DNA of 45,004 bases from Gillisia sp. (GTDB lineage: Bacteria; Bacteroidota; Bacteroidia; Flavobacteriales; Flavobacteriaceae), in assembly GCA_024635715.1 (NCBI GenBank), contig JAGXIK010000178.1, positions 1 through 45,004 of the forward strand, read 5' to 3'. This document shows, piece by piece, positions 26,932 through 34,553 of this stretch. Each line of letters begins with the position of its first letter. The first letter of the stretch is position 1. The notes beneath the pieces are model-generated. The model searched no databases, was not told where the DNA came from, and saw only the letters and a program-made list of their open reading frames with translations. A program made the position numbers and the translations under genes.

Positions 26932-27375
26932 ATGAGAGAGCTTACAATTAGTGAAATAAGGGTTTCATATTCCGCTGAAAACAGACAGAAACCACATATA
27001 AGTAGCAGCGAATCTGCTTTTAAAATCCTATTATCCTGTTGGGATAAATCTATTATTGAGCTTCAGGAAGAATTTAAAGTATTGTTATTAAACAGGGCAA
27101 ATAAAGTACTGGGTATATATCCTGTTTCAAAAGGAGGTGTATCAGGAACATTGGTAGACCCAAAATTGATTTTTAGTGTTGCATTAAAATGTAATGCATC
27201 ATCAATTATTTTGGCACATAACCATCCCAGTGGCAACTTATTTCCAAGTGAGAATGACAAGGAACTTACTCAAAAGCTTAAAAGTGCAGGTAATTTTTTA
27301 GATATAAAAGTATTAGATCATTTGATTATTACACCTGAGGGTTATTTTAGCTTTGCAGATGAAGGTTTGTTGTAA
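26932..27375 (+). CDS. RadC/JAB-domain protein, element 1 copy
   Basis: The ATG at 26932 gives 147 aa; a TTG at 26875, directly after the previous stop, would add 19. The protein is a RadC-type JAB/MPN domain with the metal-binding motif H96-N-H98-PSG-x4-S106-x2-D109 intact, and a conserved VSKGGVSGTLVDPKLIF stretch before it. RadC-like proteins are frequent in mobile elements and defence islands; a zinc-dependent peptidase or nuclease activity is proposed for the fold but the real substrate is unknown. The copy at 42036-42479 is nearly identical. The fixed link to the leader and 131-aa gene marks the conserved right module. Confidence 0.85.
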   Translation: MRELTISEIRVSYSAENRQKPHISSSESAFKILLSCWDKSIIELQEEFKVLLLNRANKVLGIYPVSKGGVSGTLVDPKLIFSVALKCNASSIILAHNHPSGNLFPSENDKELTQKLKSAGNFLDIKVLDHLIITPEGYFSFADEGLL

Positions 27376-27677
27376 AAAATTGACGTGTACGAGTGAACTA
27401 AAATGAGTGATATTTTTGGGATAAATTTCGGGGAATCTTTTTGCGATATTATTATAATAGCCTTTTCTTGAACTGTGGGAAGAATTAGGGGTACCAGGGA
27501 GAGAGAGGAGATATATAATTTCGTAGATTATTCGGATTTATCCCTTTTTATTTAATCGAATTTTAAACTTTACATTTGAATAAGTGATAAACTTAAAATC
27601 TACCAACTACTTATAATAGCGGAAATATTAAAAACTCAAAAAATATATCAACCAGTAAATCTCCTGAAATAAGAGAA
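27376..27677. other. Intergenic gap of the right module, element 1
   Basis: The gap shares two islands with the equivalent gap at 42480-42691: ATTATTATAATAG and a purine-rich TACCAGGGAGAGAGAGGA block near 27491. The purine block resembles the right arm of the palindrome in the DUF3871 genes and could be part of a leader. No gene, terminator or clear promoter is visible. Confidence 0.5.
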
Positions 27678-28205
27678 TTGCTAAAGCTCACAGTAGATGA
27701 TTTACCATTGTCTATGGATAAAGTTTATTGGTGGCTATTAAAATATAGAGATAATTTCCTGTTACTTTATGAGACAGAACAAAAAAAGCATCGTTATCAG
27801 TTAAGTGATGGTTCTGTGGTTAGGCTTCCACCCTTTAATAAGCCAAATGAAGACCAACTCTTTTTATCACTATATGAAGCTTTAGAAAAAATAGCTGATT
27901 TTCACAAGAATGAGAGTTATTTTAAAAGTGAATTAAATGGATTAAAACAGATAGATGTTATTGATCCAGATGCCTTGGTTAAATGGATTGAAAAAAACGA
28001 GCAAATAGGTGGAGATGAATTTGTATGTTTTCTTTTAGATTACCTGGATTATGCTGATAATGCAGAACATTTAAAAGTATTTGTATTGAATGCCCGAGAG
28101 TTTGACATATATATAGATAAAACAGATTTCCAAAATACTCTTGAATTCCTTGAGATATTTAATAAGTTGTATTGGGAGGAGGATATTCTTCAGAAATTTG
28201 ATTGA
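27678..28205 (+). CDS. Conserved 175-aa right-module protein, element 1 copy
   Basis: The best start is a TTG at 27678; the ATG at 27714 would remove 12 residues that still align with element 2. I do not recognise the family. Conserved blocks are YWWLLKYRDNFL near the start, a central ALEKIADFHKNESYFKSEL, and a C-terminal IGGDEFVCFLLDYLDYADNAEHLKVF stretch followed by FLEIFNKLYWEEDILQKF. The protein is acidic, helical and soluble. The homologue at 42692-43255 differs at about half of the positions, far more than the neighbouring RadC and XRE genes. It converges on the XRE regulator with 13 bases between stop codons. Confidence 0.7.
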   Translation: MLKLTVDDLPLSMDKVYWWLLKYRDNFLLLYETEQKKHRYQLSDGSVVRLPPFNKPNEDQLFLSLYEALEKIADFHKNESYFKSELNGLKQIDVIDPDALVKWIEKNEQIGGDEFVCFLLDYLDYADNAEHLKVFVLNAREFDIYIDKTDFQNTLEFLEIFNKLYWEEDILQKFD

Positions 28206-28218
28206 TTTTCCCGATAAA

Positions 28219-28437
28219 CTATTGAAATTTAAAAAGTTCTATTATATTTACTTCCAGTCCCTTGGCAATTTTGTTTAACGTAGCCAATGTGGAATTAACC
28301 CTACCAGATTCCAAACGGGACATATTTGATTTTTCCAAATTACACATAGCAGCTAATTCTTGTTGAGAGATATTCTTGAGTTCACGGATCTCCTGAATAC
28401 GTATACCTACTTTTTTCTGTAAGGTTTCATCTCTCAT
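28219..28437 (-). CDS. XRE-family repressor, element 1 copy
   Basis: This 72-aa protein consists almost entirely of a Cro/CI-type helix-turn-helix. Helices 2 and 3 lie in ISQQELAAMCNLEKSNMSRLESGRVNSTLATLNKIAKGL. It has no further domain, so it should act as a small DNA-binding homodimer. It is divergent from an envelope-protein gene, and two similar 18-base palindromes lie between them, the nearer one three bases from its own start codon. Autorepression and control of the divergent operon are therefore likely. The copy at 43269-43487 differs at only a few residues, and the promoter region is conserved with it. Confidence 0.88.
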   Translation of the reverse strand: MRDETLQKKVGIRIQEIRELKNISQQELAAMCNLEKSNMSRLESGRVNSTLATLNKIAKGLEVNIIELFKFQ

Positions 28438-28440
28438 TTA

Positions 28441-28506
28441 GTTGTCATTTAAGACAACTCAAATTTTGTTATATATTTGGTTTAACTGGTTATCATATAT
28501 GATAAC
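28441..28506 (+). promoter_or_regulatory. Divergent promoter with two palindromic operators, element 1
   Basis: Operator 1 is GTTGTCATTTAAGACAAC (28441-28458); operator 2 is the perfect palindrome GTTATCATATATGATAAC (28489-28506). Both fit GTTRTCAT-N2-A-N-GAYAAC. Between them is a -7 box TATATTTG at 28472-28479 reading towards the plus-strand gene at 28524, so operator 2 covers the expected transcription start. The same arrangement is kept at 43491-43556. The XRE protein next to it is the obvious ligand. Confidence 0.8.
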
Positions 28507-28523
28507 ATCAAATTTCCCTTCTT

Positions 28524-29033
28524 ATGGTGCATAAATTTTTACTCCTATTTTTAATGAGCTGGACTGTTGGCTTTTCACAAACTGGAAACAATATTAGAGA
28601 CATAGATATTGCTTTAATTAAAGTTTTCACAGAATATGAATTAAATGTATTGGACAAGGATACTGATCCTGAATCTGGGCATATTATTTACACCATAACT
28701 GGTATAGGGAACAAGATGCCAGCATTTGAGAAGGATGACAAGACCGAAATAGATATTTTAATTTTTCAAGAACGTGCTAATAAAAATTTCTCCTATGTGG
28801 TAATGGAAACGTTGATCACTACCCCAAATTTAACTACTGAAGAGCAATACAATTTGATTAATAAATGGTCGGAGCCACCTGCAAGAGCACACATTTCTTG
28901 GATAAACAAAAACAAGATCAACTTATCAATTACTGATGTCTTGATTACCAAAGGTGATAACTACCCACGTCTTCAAGATGCTATGATTTCACTTTTTGGA
29001 GGATTGTATGATATAAAAAAGAAATTGCAATGA
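28524..29033 (+). CDS. Secreted hypothetical protein under XRE control
   Basis: The 169-aa protein begins with a signal peptide (residues 1-18, KFLLLFLMSWTVGFSQ, cleavage probably after FSQ), so it is exported to the periplasm. The mature part is mixed alpha/beta with no catalytic motif I recognise. It begins 17 bases after the second operator of the XRE regulator and overlaps the next gene by four bases (ATGA at 29030-29033). Element 2 has a different gene in this slot, so it is exchangeable cargo. Function unknown. Confidence 0.7.
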   Translation: MVHKFLLLFLMSWTVGFSQTGNNIRDIDIALIKVFTEYELNVLDKDTDPESGHIIYTITGIGNKMPAFEKDDKTEIDILIFQERANKNFSYVVMETLITTPNLTTEEQYNLINKWSEPPARAHISWINKNKINLSITDVLITKGDNYPRLQDAMISLFGGLYDIKKKLQ

Positions 29034-29527
29034 AAAAAATAATACTCCTATCGCTATCAATTATGATGTTTTCCTGCCATAATAAGGATATTGAAATGAT
29101 AGTAGAGCAAAATGATTGTGGCTGTATACAGGAAGTTTTTACTCGATTTGATACGACCTGGACAACTTACTGCTATGACCACTTTCAGGACTGTAATAAA
29201 TTGAGAAAAGATTCAAATGTAATGATGGCTTTGCGGGGAACCAATCCCGTGTTTATAAGGAATATTTCAAAAACAAAGGTTTATGATATTTTAATTCAAA
29301 AGGAAGTTAACGGAGTAGTGTCTTATAAATCATATAAAATTGAACCAACTGGGATGTGGTATGTTGGTTGTAATCGAGATTTCAAAGTACAAATCAATAG
29401 TTTTGAATATAATAGAAGCGGAGTTGCTATGAATAATTCTTGTGAAGATAGGGTGAAAGTGTTAGAAATGGTAAGTAATGAAGTCACGTATCAAATTCAT
29501 AAGATTGATTTATTAAGCGAATATTAG
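29030..29527 (+). CDS. Lipoprotein, hypothetical, coupled to the secreted protein
   Basis: The 165-aa protein has a lipoprotein signal, MKKIILLSLSIMMFSC, with the lipidated cysteine at residue 16. The mature part has several cysteines (DCGCIQ near 28-32, CYDHFQDC near 47-54, CNRD, SCED) that could form disulfides, which fits a periplasmic or surface location. I do not recognise the family. It overlaps the preceding secreted-protein gene by four bases and should be expressed with it under the XRE promoter. It is the last gene of element 1 before the right end. Confidence 0.7.
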   Translation: MKKIILLSLSIMMFSCHNKDIEMIVEQNDCGCIQEVFTRFDTTWTTYCYDHFQDCNKLRKDSNVMMALRGTNPVFIRNISKTKVYDILIQKEVNGVVSYKSYKIEPTGMWYVGCNRDFKVQINSFEYNRSGVAMNNSCEDRVKVLEMVSNEVTYQIHKIDLLSEY

Positions 29528-29582
29528 CCATATTAACCTTTAATTAAAATGACATGAATTTCACTTTGATTTTTAAAATGCA

Positions 29583-29601
29583 GAAACTGCAGAAACTGCA
29601 G
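29583..29601 (+). repeat. Tandem GAAACTGCAG repeats near the right end of element 1
   Basis: GAAACTGCAG occurs twice with a 9-base period and one shared base. Its reverse complement CTGCAGTTTC occurs at 2801-2810, in the gap before the integrase. No copy was found at the matching places in element 2. It may be a binding site for an element 1 accessory protein, such as the excisionase-like product; this is speculative. Confidence 0.4.
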
Positions 29602-29630
29602 GTTTTGTATAATTCGCAGCTGTTATTTTT

Positions 29631-29652
29631 GGGACTAACATAGGACTAACAA
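29631..29652 (+). repeat. Putative right arm-type integrase sites of element 1
   Basis: Two copies of GGACTAACA lie on an 11-base period, preceded by one G, 114 bases before the second att core. The block repeats 188-209 with one mismatch and in the same orientation. Confidence 0.65.
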
Positions 29653-29766
29653 ATTGGAGAAAAAGAGAAAAAATAAGAAAGAACCATAACTGTTTAATTT
29701 CTTTAATCCCTGTAATAATCAACAAATGATAGCGGGTGCAAATAAAAGTAATAAAGATCATTCGGT

Positions 29767-29809
29767 CTCATAATCAGGTGGTCCCTGGTTCGAGTCCAGG
29801 TGGGACCAC
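29767..29809 (+). repeat. att core 2 (junction between the elements)
   Basis: These 43 bases are identical to 98-140 of the tRNA. Upstream bases do not match the tRNA 5' half, so this is a displaced 3' fragment and not a functional tRNA. It is at once the right end of element 1 and the left end of element 2. Confidence 0.9.
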
Positions 29810-29819
29810 TAATAAAATC

Positions 29820-29850
29820 AAGCCTTTCACGATGTGAGGGGCTTTTTTTA
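29820..29850 (+). terminator. tRNA-type terminator carried by element 2
   Basis: The hairpin AAGCCTTTCAC/GTGAGGGGCTT with a T run is a near copy of 151-180. In this position it has no intact tRNA upstream, but it would terminate the rebuilt tRNA if element 2 were alone in the site. Confidence 0.75.
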
Positions 29851-29856
29851 TTTTTT

Positions 29857-29879
29857 GGGTCAAACACAGGTCAAACATT
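29857..29879 (+). repeat. Putative left arm-type integrase sites of element 2
   Basis: Two copies of GGTCAAACA lie on an 11-base period, starting 48 bases after the second core. All 23 bases recur without mismatch at 44599-44621. The geometry equals that of element 1, the sequence does not. Confidence 0.7.
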
Positions 29880-29895
29880 CTAACTAAATTTGATA

Positions 29896-30792
29896 ATGAA
29901 CTTGTATAAACCTTCAACTGAAAAACAACCACTTCTCTTCTTTAAGACCTTTCTTAGCAGAGAGCGATTAGAAGCATATGAAAATCATTTTTATGAACCA
30001 CCTACCAATGATTATGAACTGCCTTTCAATCGCAGTCTGCAGAATAACAAGGGTGAAGGGTATATAGAATACCATAAAGATTTTTATGAAGATGGTGAAG
30101 CGCCCTTGGTTAGAATATATTTTGTCGACAACCTACAAATGTTGTTACGCACCCAAGCCAATATCACACTTCGATTCCTTTCAGAACGAAGATTACAAAA
30201 AGAATTTGATGAGGTTTTTGAAAACGGCTTCGTACAAAGGCAATTAAAGGAACTTCACGAAATTAATGAAAGTACCCAAAGCTTACCTCATAATAGGGTA
30301 ATTCAGGTTGTACTTTTTGATTTAAAGGATAAAATTACTGCATTTCTTTATGCCCAGGGCAAGGAGAGACCAACGGAAAAATTTAAAAGGCCCCAAAAAG
30401 AAAGTAACCCCTTCTTCGGCAATAAACAAAAAACAACTTTTTTTAGGCTTAAGAAGCTTTATGACGAAATTTTGGATATTGGATTAATTGATGAAGAACA
30501 AGTAACCGAAGAAGCTTTTACAAATGTCTTTACCTCAAAAACACCAGAACGTAAAATCTTCTTTAATAGGGATAATTATGAAGTGGTTTACTTTCTGGAT
30601 GTGTTATCTGCGTATTTTGATGACTTAACACCTGTCCAAATTGGTAGAAGTAAATCTTTTATTACTAAAGGCGATACTGTCATTACTGCCGGCCTAATTA
30701 ACACTTATAACAGTCGCCTGCAAAATAAAGATAAAAGTAAATATGATAAAATAAGGCAAGCGGTTACAAAGGCTATACCTTCGCAAGAATAA
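29896..30792 (+). CDS. Hypothetical protein, left-end gene of element 2
   Basis: The ATG at 29896 gives 298 aa (a TTG at 29890 adds two). The protein is soluble, charged and mostly helical. A conserved-looking second half (about 180-285) contains TTFFRLKKLYDEILDIGLI, an NVFTSKTPERKIFF segment and VYFLDVLSAYFDDLTP. I cannot name the family. It holds the same slot as the 277-aa protein of element 1 but does not align with it. An RteC-like role in excision control is conceivable only by position. The stop codon is followed by two 12-base repeats of ACCTTACACTTT and a terminator. Confidence 0.7.
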   Translation: MNLYKPSTEKQPLLFFKTFLSRERLEAYENHFYEPPTNDYELPFNRSLQNNKGEGYIEYHKDFYEDGEAPLVRIYFVDNLQMLLRTQANITLRFLSERRLQKEFDEVFENGFVQRQLKELHEINESTQSLPHNRVIQVVLFDLKDKITAFLYAQGKERPTEKFKRPQKESNPFFGNKQKTTFFRLKKLYDEILDIGLIDEEQVTEEAFTNVFTSKTPERKIFFNRDNYEVVYFLDVLSAYFDDLTPVQIGRSKSFITKGDTVITAGLINTYNSRLQNKDKSKYDKIRQAVTKAIPSQE

Positions 30793-30821
30793 ACCTTACA
30801 CTTTACCTTACACTTTGCCTC

Positions 30822-30860
30822 AACCCTTCATTACACTTTAGTATTGAAGGGTTTTTTTGT
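30822..30860 (+). terminator. Rho-independent terminator after the left-end gene
   Basis: AACCCTTCA pairs with TGAAGGGTT around a 14-base loop, followed by seven T residues. Just before it, ACCTTACACTTT is repeated in tandem at 30793-30816, and TTACACTTT recurs inside the loop; the repeats may be a binding site but support is thin. Confidence 0.8.
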
Positions 30861-30920
30861 GTTGTTTTTTTGCCTGAATATTAACCAATGATATGTGCAT
30901 ATCTCAAAAGTAAAATAAGT

Positions 30921-31223
30921 ATGGATCAGTTAAATCAGATATTAGAAAGAATTGAAAGCCTCCTCTCAAACCACAATTATGAAGGGAAAGATTATATAGA
31001 TGTTAAAGAGGCTGCGTCATATTTAAATATATCTAAATCTGCGATCTATAAAATGACAAGCAATAGGCAATTACCATTTTATAATCCAGGTGGAAAAAAG
31101 ATTTATTTCAAGAAAAGTGAACTCAATCACTGGATTGAGTCAGCAAAACAAGGTTCCATTGAAGATTATGCATTGGAGGTTGATAGCTATTTAAATCGGC
31201 CCCCAGGCTTTAAAAATGTTTAA
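30921..31223 (+). CDS. Excisionase-like helix-turn-helix protein of element 2
   Basis: The ATG at 30921 gives 100 aa and aligns at the N-terminus (MDQLNQILERIESLL) with the element 1 protein; an ATG at 30888 would add 11 residues without counterpart. The winged helix-turn-helix spans about 28-76, with VKEAASYLNISKSAIYKMTSN as recognition part and KKIYFKKSELNHWIE as the wing end. It lies 20 bases before the integrase, closer than in element 1, where the DUF3987 gene intervenes. A role as recombination directionality factor is inferred. Confidence 0.8.
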   Translation: MDQLNQILERIESLLSNHNYEGKDYIDVKEAASYLNISKSAIYKMTSNRQLPFYNPGGKKIYFKKSELNHWIESAKQGSIEDYALEVDSYLNRPPGFKNV

Positions 31224-31243
31224 TAGATGTAATTAAAAGAACT

Positions 31244-32479
31244 ATGAAACCATATAAAATTCTATTAAGGCGTAAGCAAAACAATCAAGGATCATATCCA
31301 ATAATCCTCCGAATAAACAAGAACAGGAGGAGTAAGATTATTTCCCTTGGTATATTTTGTAAAAAAGAGTATTGGGATGAGGAAAATTGTATTATCAGAA
31401 AAGGTGACAAAGGACACCTTGCAAAAAATCATAAGGTATTGGAATTGCAGAAGAAAGCTGATGACATATTGAATGACTTTGCTTACAATAACTATGATTT
31501 TTCCCTTATCGATTTTGAAAGAAAATTCAGAGGCAATCCCGGAAACCTGTATAAAGTTGAGGCTTATTTTCAGAAAAAGATTGATGAACTATATGCGGCA
31601 GATAATATAGGAGGGGCTGGCCCCTACATTACAACAAAGCGTAGTCTGTTTAAGTTTGCTAAACATACAATTACCTTCAAGGACTTATCTCCTTCTTTTT
31701 TGAAAGACTATGAAATTCACCTAAGGCAGGAAGGAAAAGGTGAAGGTGGTATAGCTTTCAATATGAGACATATTCGTGCTCTCTACAATCTCGCAATTAA
31801 TAATGAGGTTGCATCTGCCGATTCCTATCCATTCCGGAAATATAAAATATCAAAATTAAAGGGTATTAAAAGGAAAATAGCCTTGTCACAGGAAGAGTGG
31901 GAAAAGTTTAAAAATGTAGATCTATCTGATTACCCAAATTTAATACAAGCTCATAAAATATTTCTGTTTTCATATTATACCCGGGGAATAAATTATACCG
32001 ATATAATTCAATTGAAATGGAGTGATATACATAACGGTAATATCTATTACACCCGGTCTAAAACTCATCGGGATTTTGTAATAGGGTTGCGTTTACCAAT
32101 TAATGAAATCTTGGAATATTTCAAAAGTCAAAATAAAGGTTCAATGTATATTTTCCCTATTATTTTACAAGATGATTTATCACCTCAGCAATTTCAAAAT
32201 AGGAAACATAAAACACTATCAAAACTGAATAAGAAGCTAAACAAAATTGCGGAACTCGCGGGACTCACCAAAAATATTACAACCTATGTAGCGAGACATT
32301 CTTATGCAACACATCTCAAACAAAAAGGAGTTTCTGTATCCGTTATAAGTGAATTATTAGGACATTCAAGTGTAGATGTTACTATGTCATATTTGAAAGA
32401 GTTTGAAAATGATTATTTAGATAGTATAAATGACATCCTATTTGAAGAACCTATAACACCTTATTTGAAAGCCTCTTAG
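31244..32479 (+). CDS. Tyrosine recombinase (integrase) of element 2
   Basis: The 411-aa integrase has the same domain order as that of element 1: arm-binding domain, SAM-like core-binding domain with GGIAFNMRHIRALYNLAI, and catalytic domain. Catalytic residues are R247 (YYTRGIN), R351 and H352 (VARHSYAT), H374 (LGHSS) and nucleophile Y383 (SYLKEF). It should recombine the same tRNA core as its homologue, while the arm-binding N-terminus must read different repeats. The C-terminal 20 residues extend past the tyrosine and end inside a terminator hairpin. Confidence 0.93.
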   Translation: MKPYKILLRRKQNNQGSYPIILRINKNRRSKIISLGIFCKKEYWDEENCIIRKGDKGHLAKNHKVLELQKKADDILNDFAYNNYDFSLIDFERKFRGNPGNLYKVEAYFQKKIDELYAADNIGGAGPYITTKRSLFKFAKHTITFKDLSPSFLKDYEIHLRQEGKGEGGIAFNMRHIRALYNLAINNEVASADSYPFRKYKISKLKGIKRKIALSQEEWEKFKNVDLSDYPNLIQAHKIFLFSYYTRGINYTDIIQLKWSDIHNGNIYYTRSKTHRDFVIGLRLPINEILEYFKSQNKGSMYIFPIILQDDLSPQQFQNRKHKTLSKLNKKLNKIAELAGLTKNITTYVARHSYATHLKQKGVSVSVISELLGHSSVDVTMSYLKEFENDYLDSINDILFEEPITPYLKAS

Positions 32480-32490
32480 GAGGCTTTTTT
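32468..32490 (+). terminator. Terminator overlapping the integrase stop codon
   Basis: AAAGCCTC pairs with GAGGCTTT around TTAG, followed by T residues. The 5' arm encodes the last integrase codons and the loop contains its TAG stop codon. Confidence 0.8.
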
Positions 32491-32538
32491 CATTATTAAA
32501 TGTAAGAGTTTAAAAATTCAACTTAAAAATGCAACATT

Positions 32539-33396
32539 ATGGAATTAAGAAAATCAAGTAGAAGACAGGCCAGAATTAAAATGGCCCTTCAGGGACCAGC
32601 CGGAAGTGGAAAGACTTATAGCTCACTGCTCATTGCAAAGGGTCTGGTTAATGGGGAATTTGAAAAGGTAGCTGTCATTGATAGTGAAAAGGGAAGTAGT
32701 AATCTTTATGCAAATCTTGGGAACTACAATGTTGTGACTCTGGATAGTTTCAGCCCTGAGACGTACATCCAAGCCATTGAACTTTGTGAAAAGGAAGGTA
32801 TGGAGGTGATAATTATTGATTCCATTACCCACGCATGGGAATTTCTGTTAGAGTATCACGGATCTCTTTCCGGAAATTCATTTACCAACTGGAATAAAAT
32901 TACTCCACGTCAGCGCGCATTTATGGATAAAATCCTGAGCTCGAAACCTCATATTATTGCAACTATGCGCACAAAGCAGGATTATGTTCTTAATCATAAG
33001 GATGGTAAGTATGTTCCTGAAAAGGTGGGTTTAAAAGCAGTTCAAAGGGATGGAGTGGAATATGAGTTTACACTAATTCTGGATCTCGATATCAAACATT
33101 ATGCTACTTCAAGTAAGGACAGAACAGGATTGTTTATGGACAGACCCGAGTTTAAAATTACTCCTGGGGTAGGAAAACAGCTTTATGATTGGTGTTATTC
33201 AGGAGTGGACTTAGAAGAGATGGCTGAACAGATAAAGAACTGTACTACCCAAAAACAGTTGAATGATCTTTATGCAAAGTCGTCAAACTTCAAGGGTGAA
33301 TTAAACCAGGAATTTGTACAACAGCAAGACACAATTAAAAACAGAAATTTTATAAACCTTCAAAATCACAGTAAAAATGGAACTACAAGTAATTAA
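32539..33396 (+). CDS. RecA-like AAA ATPase (Sak4-like), element 2 copy
   Basis: The 285-aa protein has the same length as the element 1 copy and keeps Walker A GPAGSGKT (19-26), Walker B VIIIDS (D94) and the TMRTKQDY stretch. Most differences lie after residue 220. At DNA level many synonymous changes separate the copies, so this pair diverged longer ago than the RadC and XRE copies. It overlaps the DUF3871 gene by 20 bases, as in element 1. A role in element recombination or replication is inferred. Confidence 0.8.
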   Translation: MELRKSSRRQARIKMALQGPAGSGKTYSSLLIAKGLVNGEFEKVAVIDSEKGSSNLYANLGNYNVVTLDSFSPETYIQAIELCEKEGMEVIIIDSITHAWEFLLEYHGSLSGNSFTNWNKITPRQRAFMDKILSSKPHIIATMRTKQDYVLNHKDGKYVPEKVGLKAVQRDGVEYEFTLILDLDIKHYATSSKDRTGLFMDRPEFKITPGVGKQLYDWCYSGVDLEEMAEQIKNCTTQKQLNDLYAKSSNFKGELNQEFVQQQDTIKNRNFINLQNHSKNGTTSN

Positions 33397-34393
33397 TAAC
33401 AAACCTCAACTGAGAGAAAATTTAATTGTAACCAATAGCCTCTCTTCCCCCGGTACCGGGGAGAAGAGGGAAACCCGGATTACCCCATTTATTGAAGCAA
33501 ATACAAATGAAATTGCCTTGTCTCATTTAAAGGGAGATTGTATAATTCCCGTATTTGCAAAAGATAATGAACAGGTCATAGCCCATCAAGAGTTTATAGA
33601 AGTAGCTATGGAGTGTGCGGGAAGTGTCTTTCCTAATGAATGTATAGAGCAACCGGAAATTCGTGTAAGTCACCAAATTAAGGGTAGAACTCCAGATGCA
33701 ATTCATATCCCAGCAAAAGACCTTCTTGATTATCAAAAGACGATCTATTATGAAAGAATGGCCTTTATTATCAGGATTCCCAGTATAACCACAACGATTA
33801 ATGGAAATAATCTTTCACTTACCATAGGGGGTGTCAGATCCTATAATAAGGAAAACTTGTTTAGCAAAAAGAAACTGGAAAGCTTTAAGTTCTTTATAGG
33901 TTTTCAGAATATGGTCTGCTGCAATATGTGCATATCCACCGATGGCTATAAGAATGATGCAAAGGCTTCTTCTGCTCCAGAATTAAATAGATCAATATTG
34001 AAGACTTTAAGGACCTATAAGCTAAATGAGCACATATATGGAATGGAGGAACTTGTAAATAATAGTTTAAGTGAGACCCAGTTTGCTCAATTATTAGGTA
34101 AAGTTAAATTGTACCATTTCCTGCCTAAAGCTGAGAAAACACAGCTTCCTACTTTGCTGTTGAATGACAACCATTTTACTACAGTTGCCAGAGACTTTTA
34201 TCAAGATAAAAGCTTTTGTAGAGCTGAATCCGGAGAAATCAGTCTTTGGAATGCTTACAACTTGCTCACTGGCGCAAATAAGAGTAGCTACATTGACACT
34301 TTCCTTGACAGGAGTGAAAATGCCTATGCTTTCGCAAAAGGCATCTCCAAAGCAATCAATGGTGATTCTAATTATCGTTGGTATTTGAGTTGA
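33377..34393 (+). CDS. DUF3871-family protein, element 2 copy
   Basis: This 338-aa protein aligns end to end with the element 1 copy. VSHQIKGRTPDAIHIP and FQNMVCCNMCISTDG are unchanged; residues 15-45 and about 205-225 vary most. The variable N-terminal stretch is encoded by the GGTACC palindrome at 33439-33470. The gene overlaps the ATPase by 20 bases and is followed by a hairpin. Its function is unknown. Confidence 0.75.
   Translation: MELQVINNKPQLRENLIVTNSLSSPGTGEKRETRITPFIEANTNEIALSHLKGDCIIPVFAKDNEQVIAHQEFIEVAMECAGSVFPNECIEQPEIRVSHQIKGRTPDAIHIPAKDLLDYQKTIYYERMAFIIRIPSITTTINGNNLSLTIGGVRSYNKENLFSKKKLESFKFFIGFQNMVCCNMCISTDGYKNDAKASSAPELNRSILKTLRTYKLNEHIYGMEELVNNSLSETQFAQLLGKVKLYHFLPKAEKTQLPTLLLNDNHFTTVARDFYQDKSFCRAESGEISLWNAYNLLTGANKSSYIDTFLDRSENAYAFAKGISKAINGDSNYRWYLS
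33439..33470. repeat. GGTACC-centred palindrome inside the DUF3871 gene, element 2
   Basis: CTCTTCCCCCGGTACCG and the following GGGAGAAGAG form an almost complete inverted repeat centred on CGGTACCG. It is better paired than the element 1 version at 5406-5440 and encodes a variable linker (SSPGTGEKRE). Confidence 0.5.
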
Positions 34394-34397
34394 GGTG

Positions 34398-34428
34398 TAT
34401 GCCCATCATATTTTGGTGGGCATATTTT
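34398..34428 (+). terminator. Probable terminator after the DUF3871 gene, element 2
   Basis: TATGCCCA pairs with TGGGCATA, with an 11-base loop, followed by TTTTAA. The stem is weaker than at 6364-6392 but the position is the same. Confidence 0.6.
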
Positions 34429-34553
34429 AATTTATATAACTAAATAATATGTTATAAAACATTGTTAAACAATCTGTTACGCGGGTAACTTTTGCACTTT
34501 TTTCCAAAAAATGGGGAAACTAAGGATAAAAGTGCCATTTTAAAGATTTTTTT

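Larger units (their letters stand above)
98..29766 (+). mobile_element. Integrative element 1 (about 29.7 kb), tRNA-inserted
   Basis: The element is bounded by 43-base direct repeats of the tRNA 3' part at 98-140 and 29767-29809. It encodes a tyrosine integrase near the left end and has matching arm-type repeats inside both ends (188-209 and 29631-29652). Its cargo is a toxin-antitoxin pair, an extended type I restriction operon, an exonuclease pair and a membrane cassette. No relaxase, coupling protein, type IV secretion or phage structural gene is visible. It is therefore best called an integrative genomic island that may need a helper for transfer. Confidence 0.85.

Noticed and set aside
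29573-29761. 62-codon minus-strand frame near the right end of element 1
   Set aside because: It runs over the arm-type and GAAACTGCAG repeats, has no promoter or homologue in element 2, and looks like chance.
29767-29809. Second tRNA gene at the element junction
   Set aside because: Only the 3' part from the anticodon loop is present; the 5' acceptor, D arm and 5' anticodon stem are missing.
30793-30839. CRISPR or iteron array in the TTACACTTT repeats
   Set aside because: Only two tandem 12-base units and one loose copy, without spacers of regular length and without cas genes.
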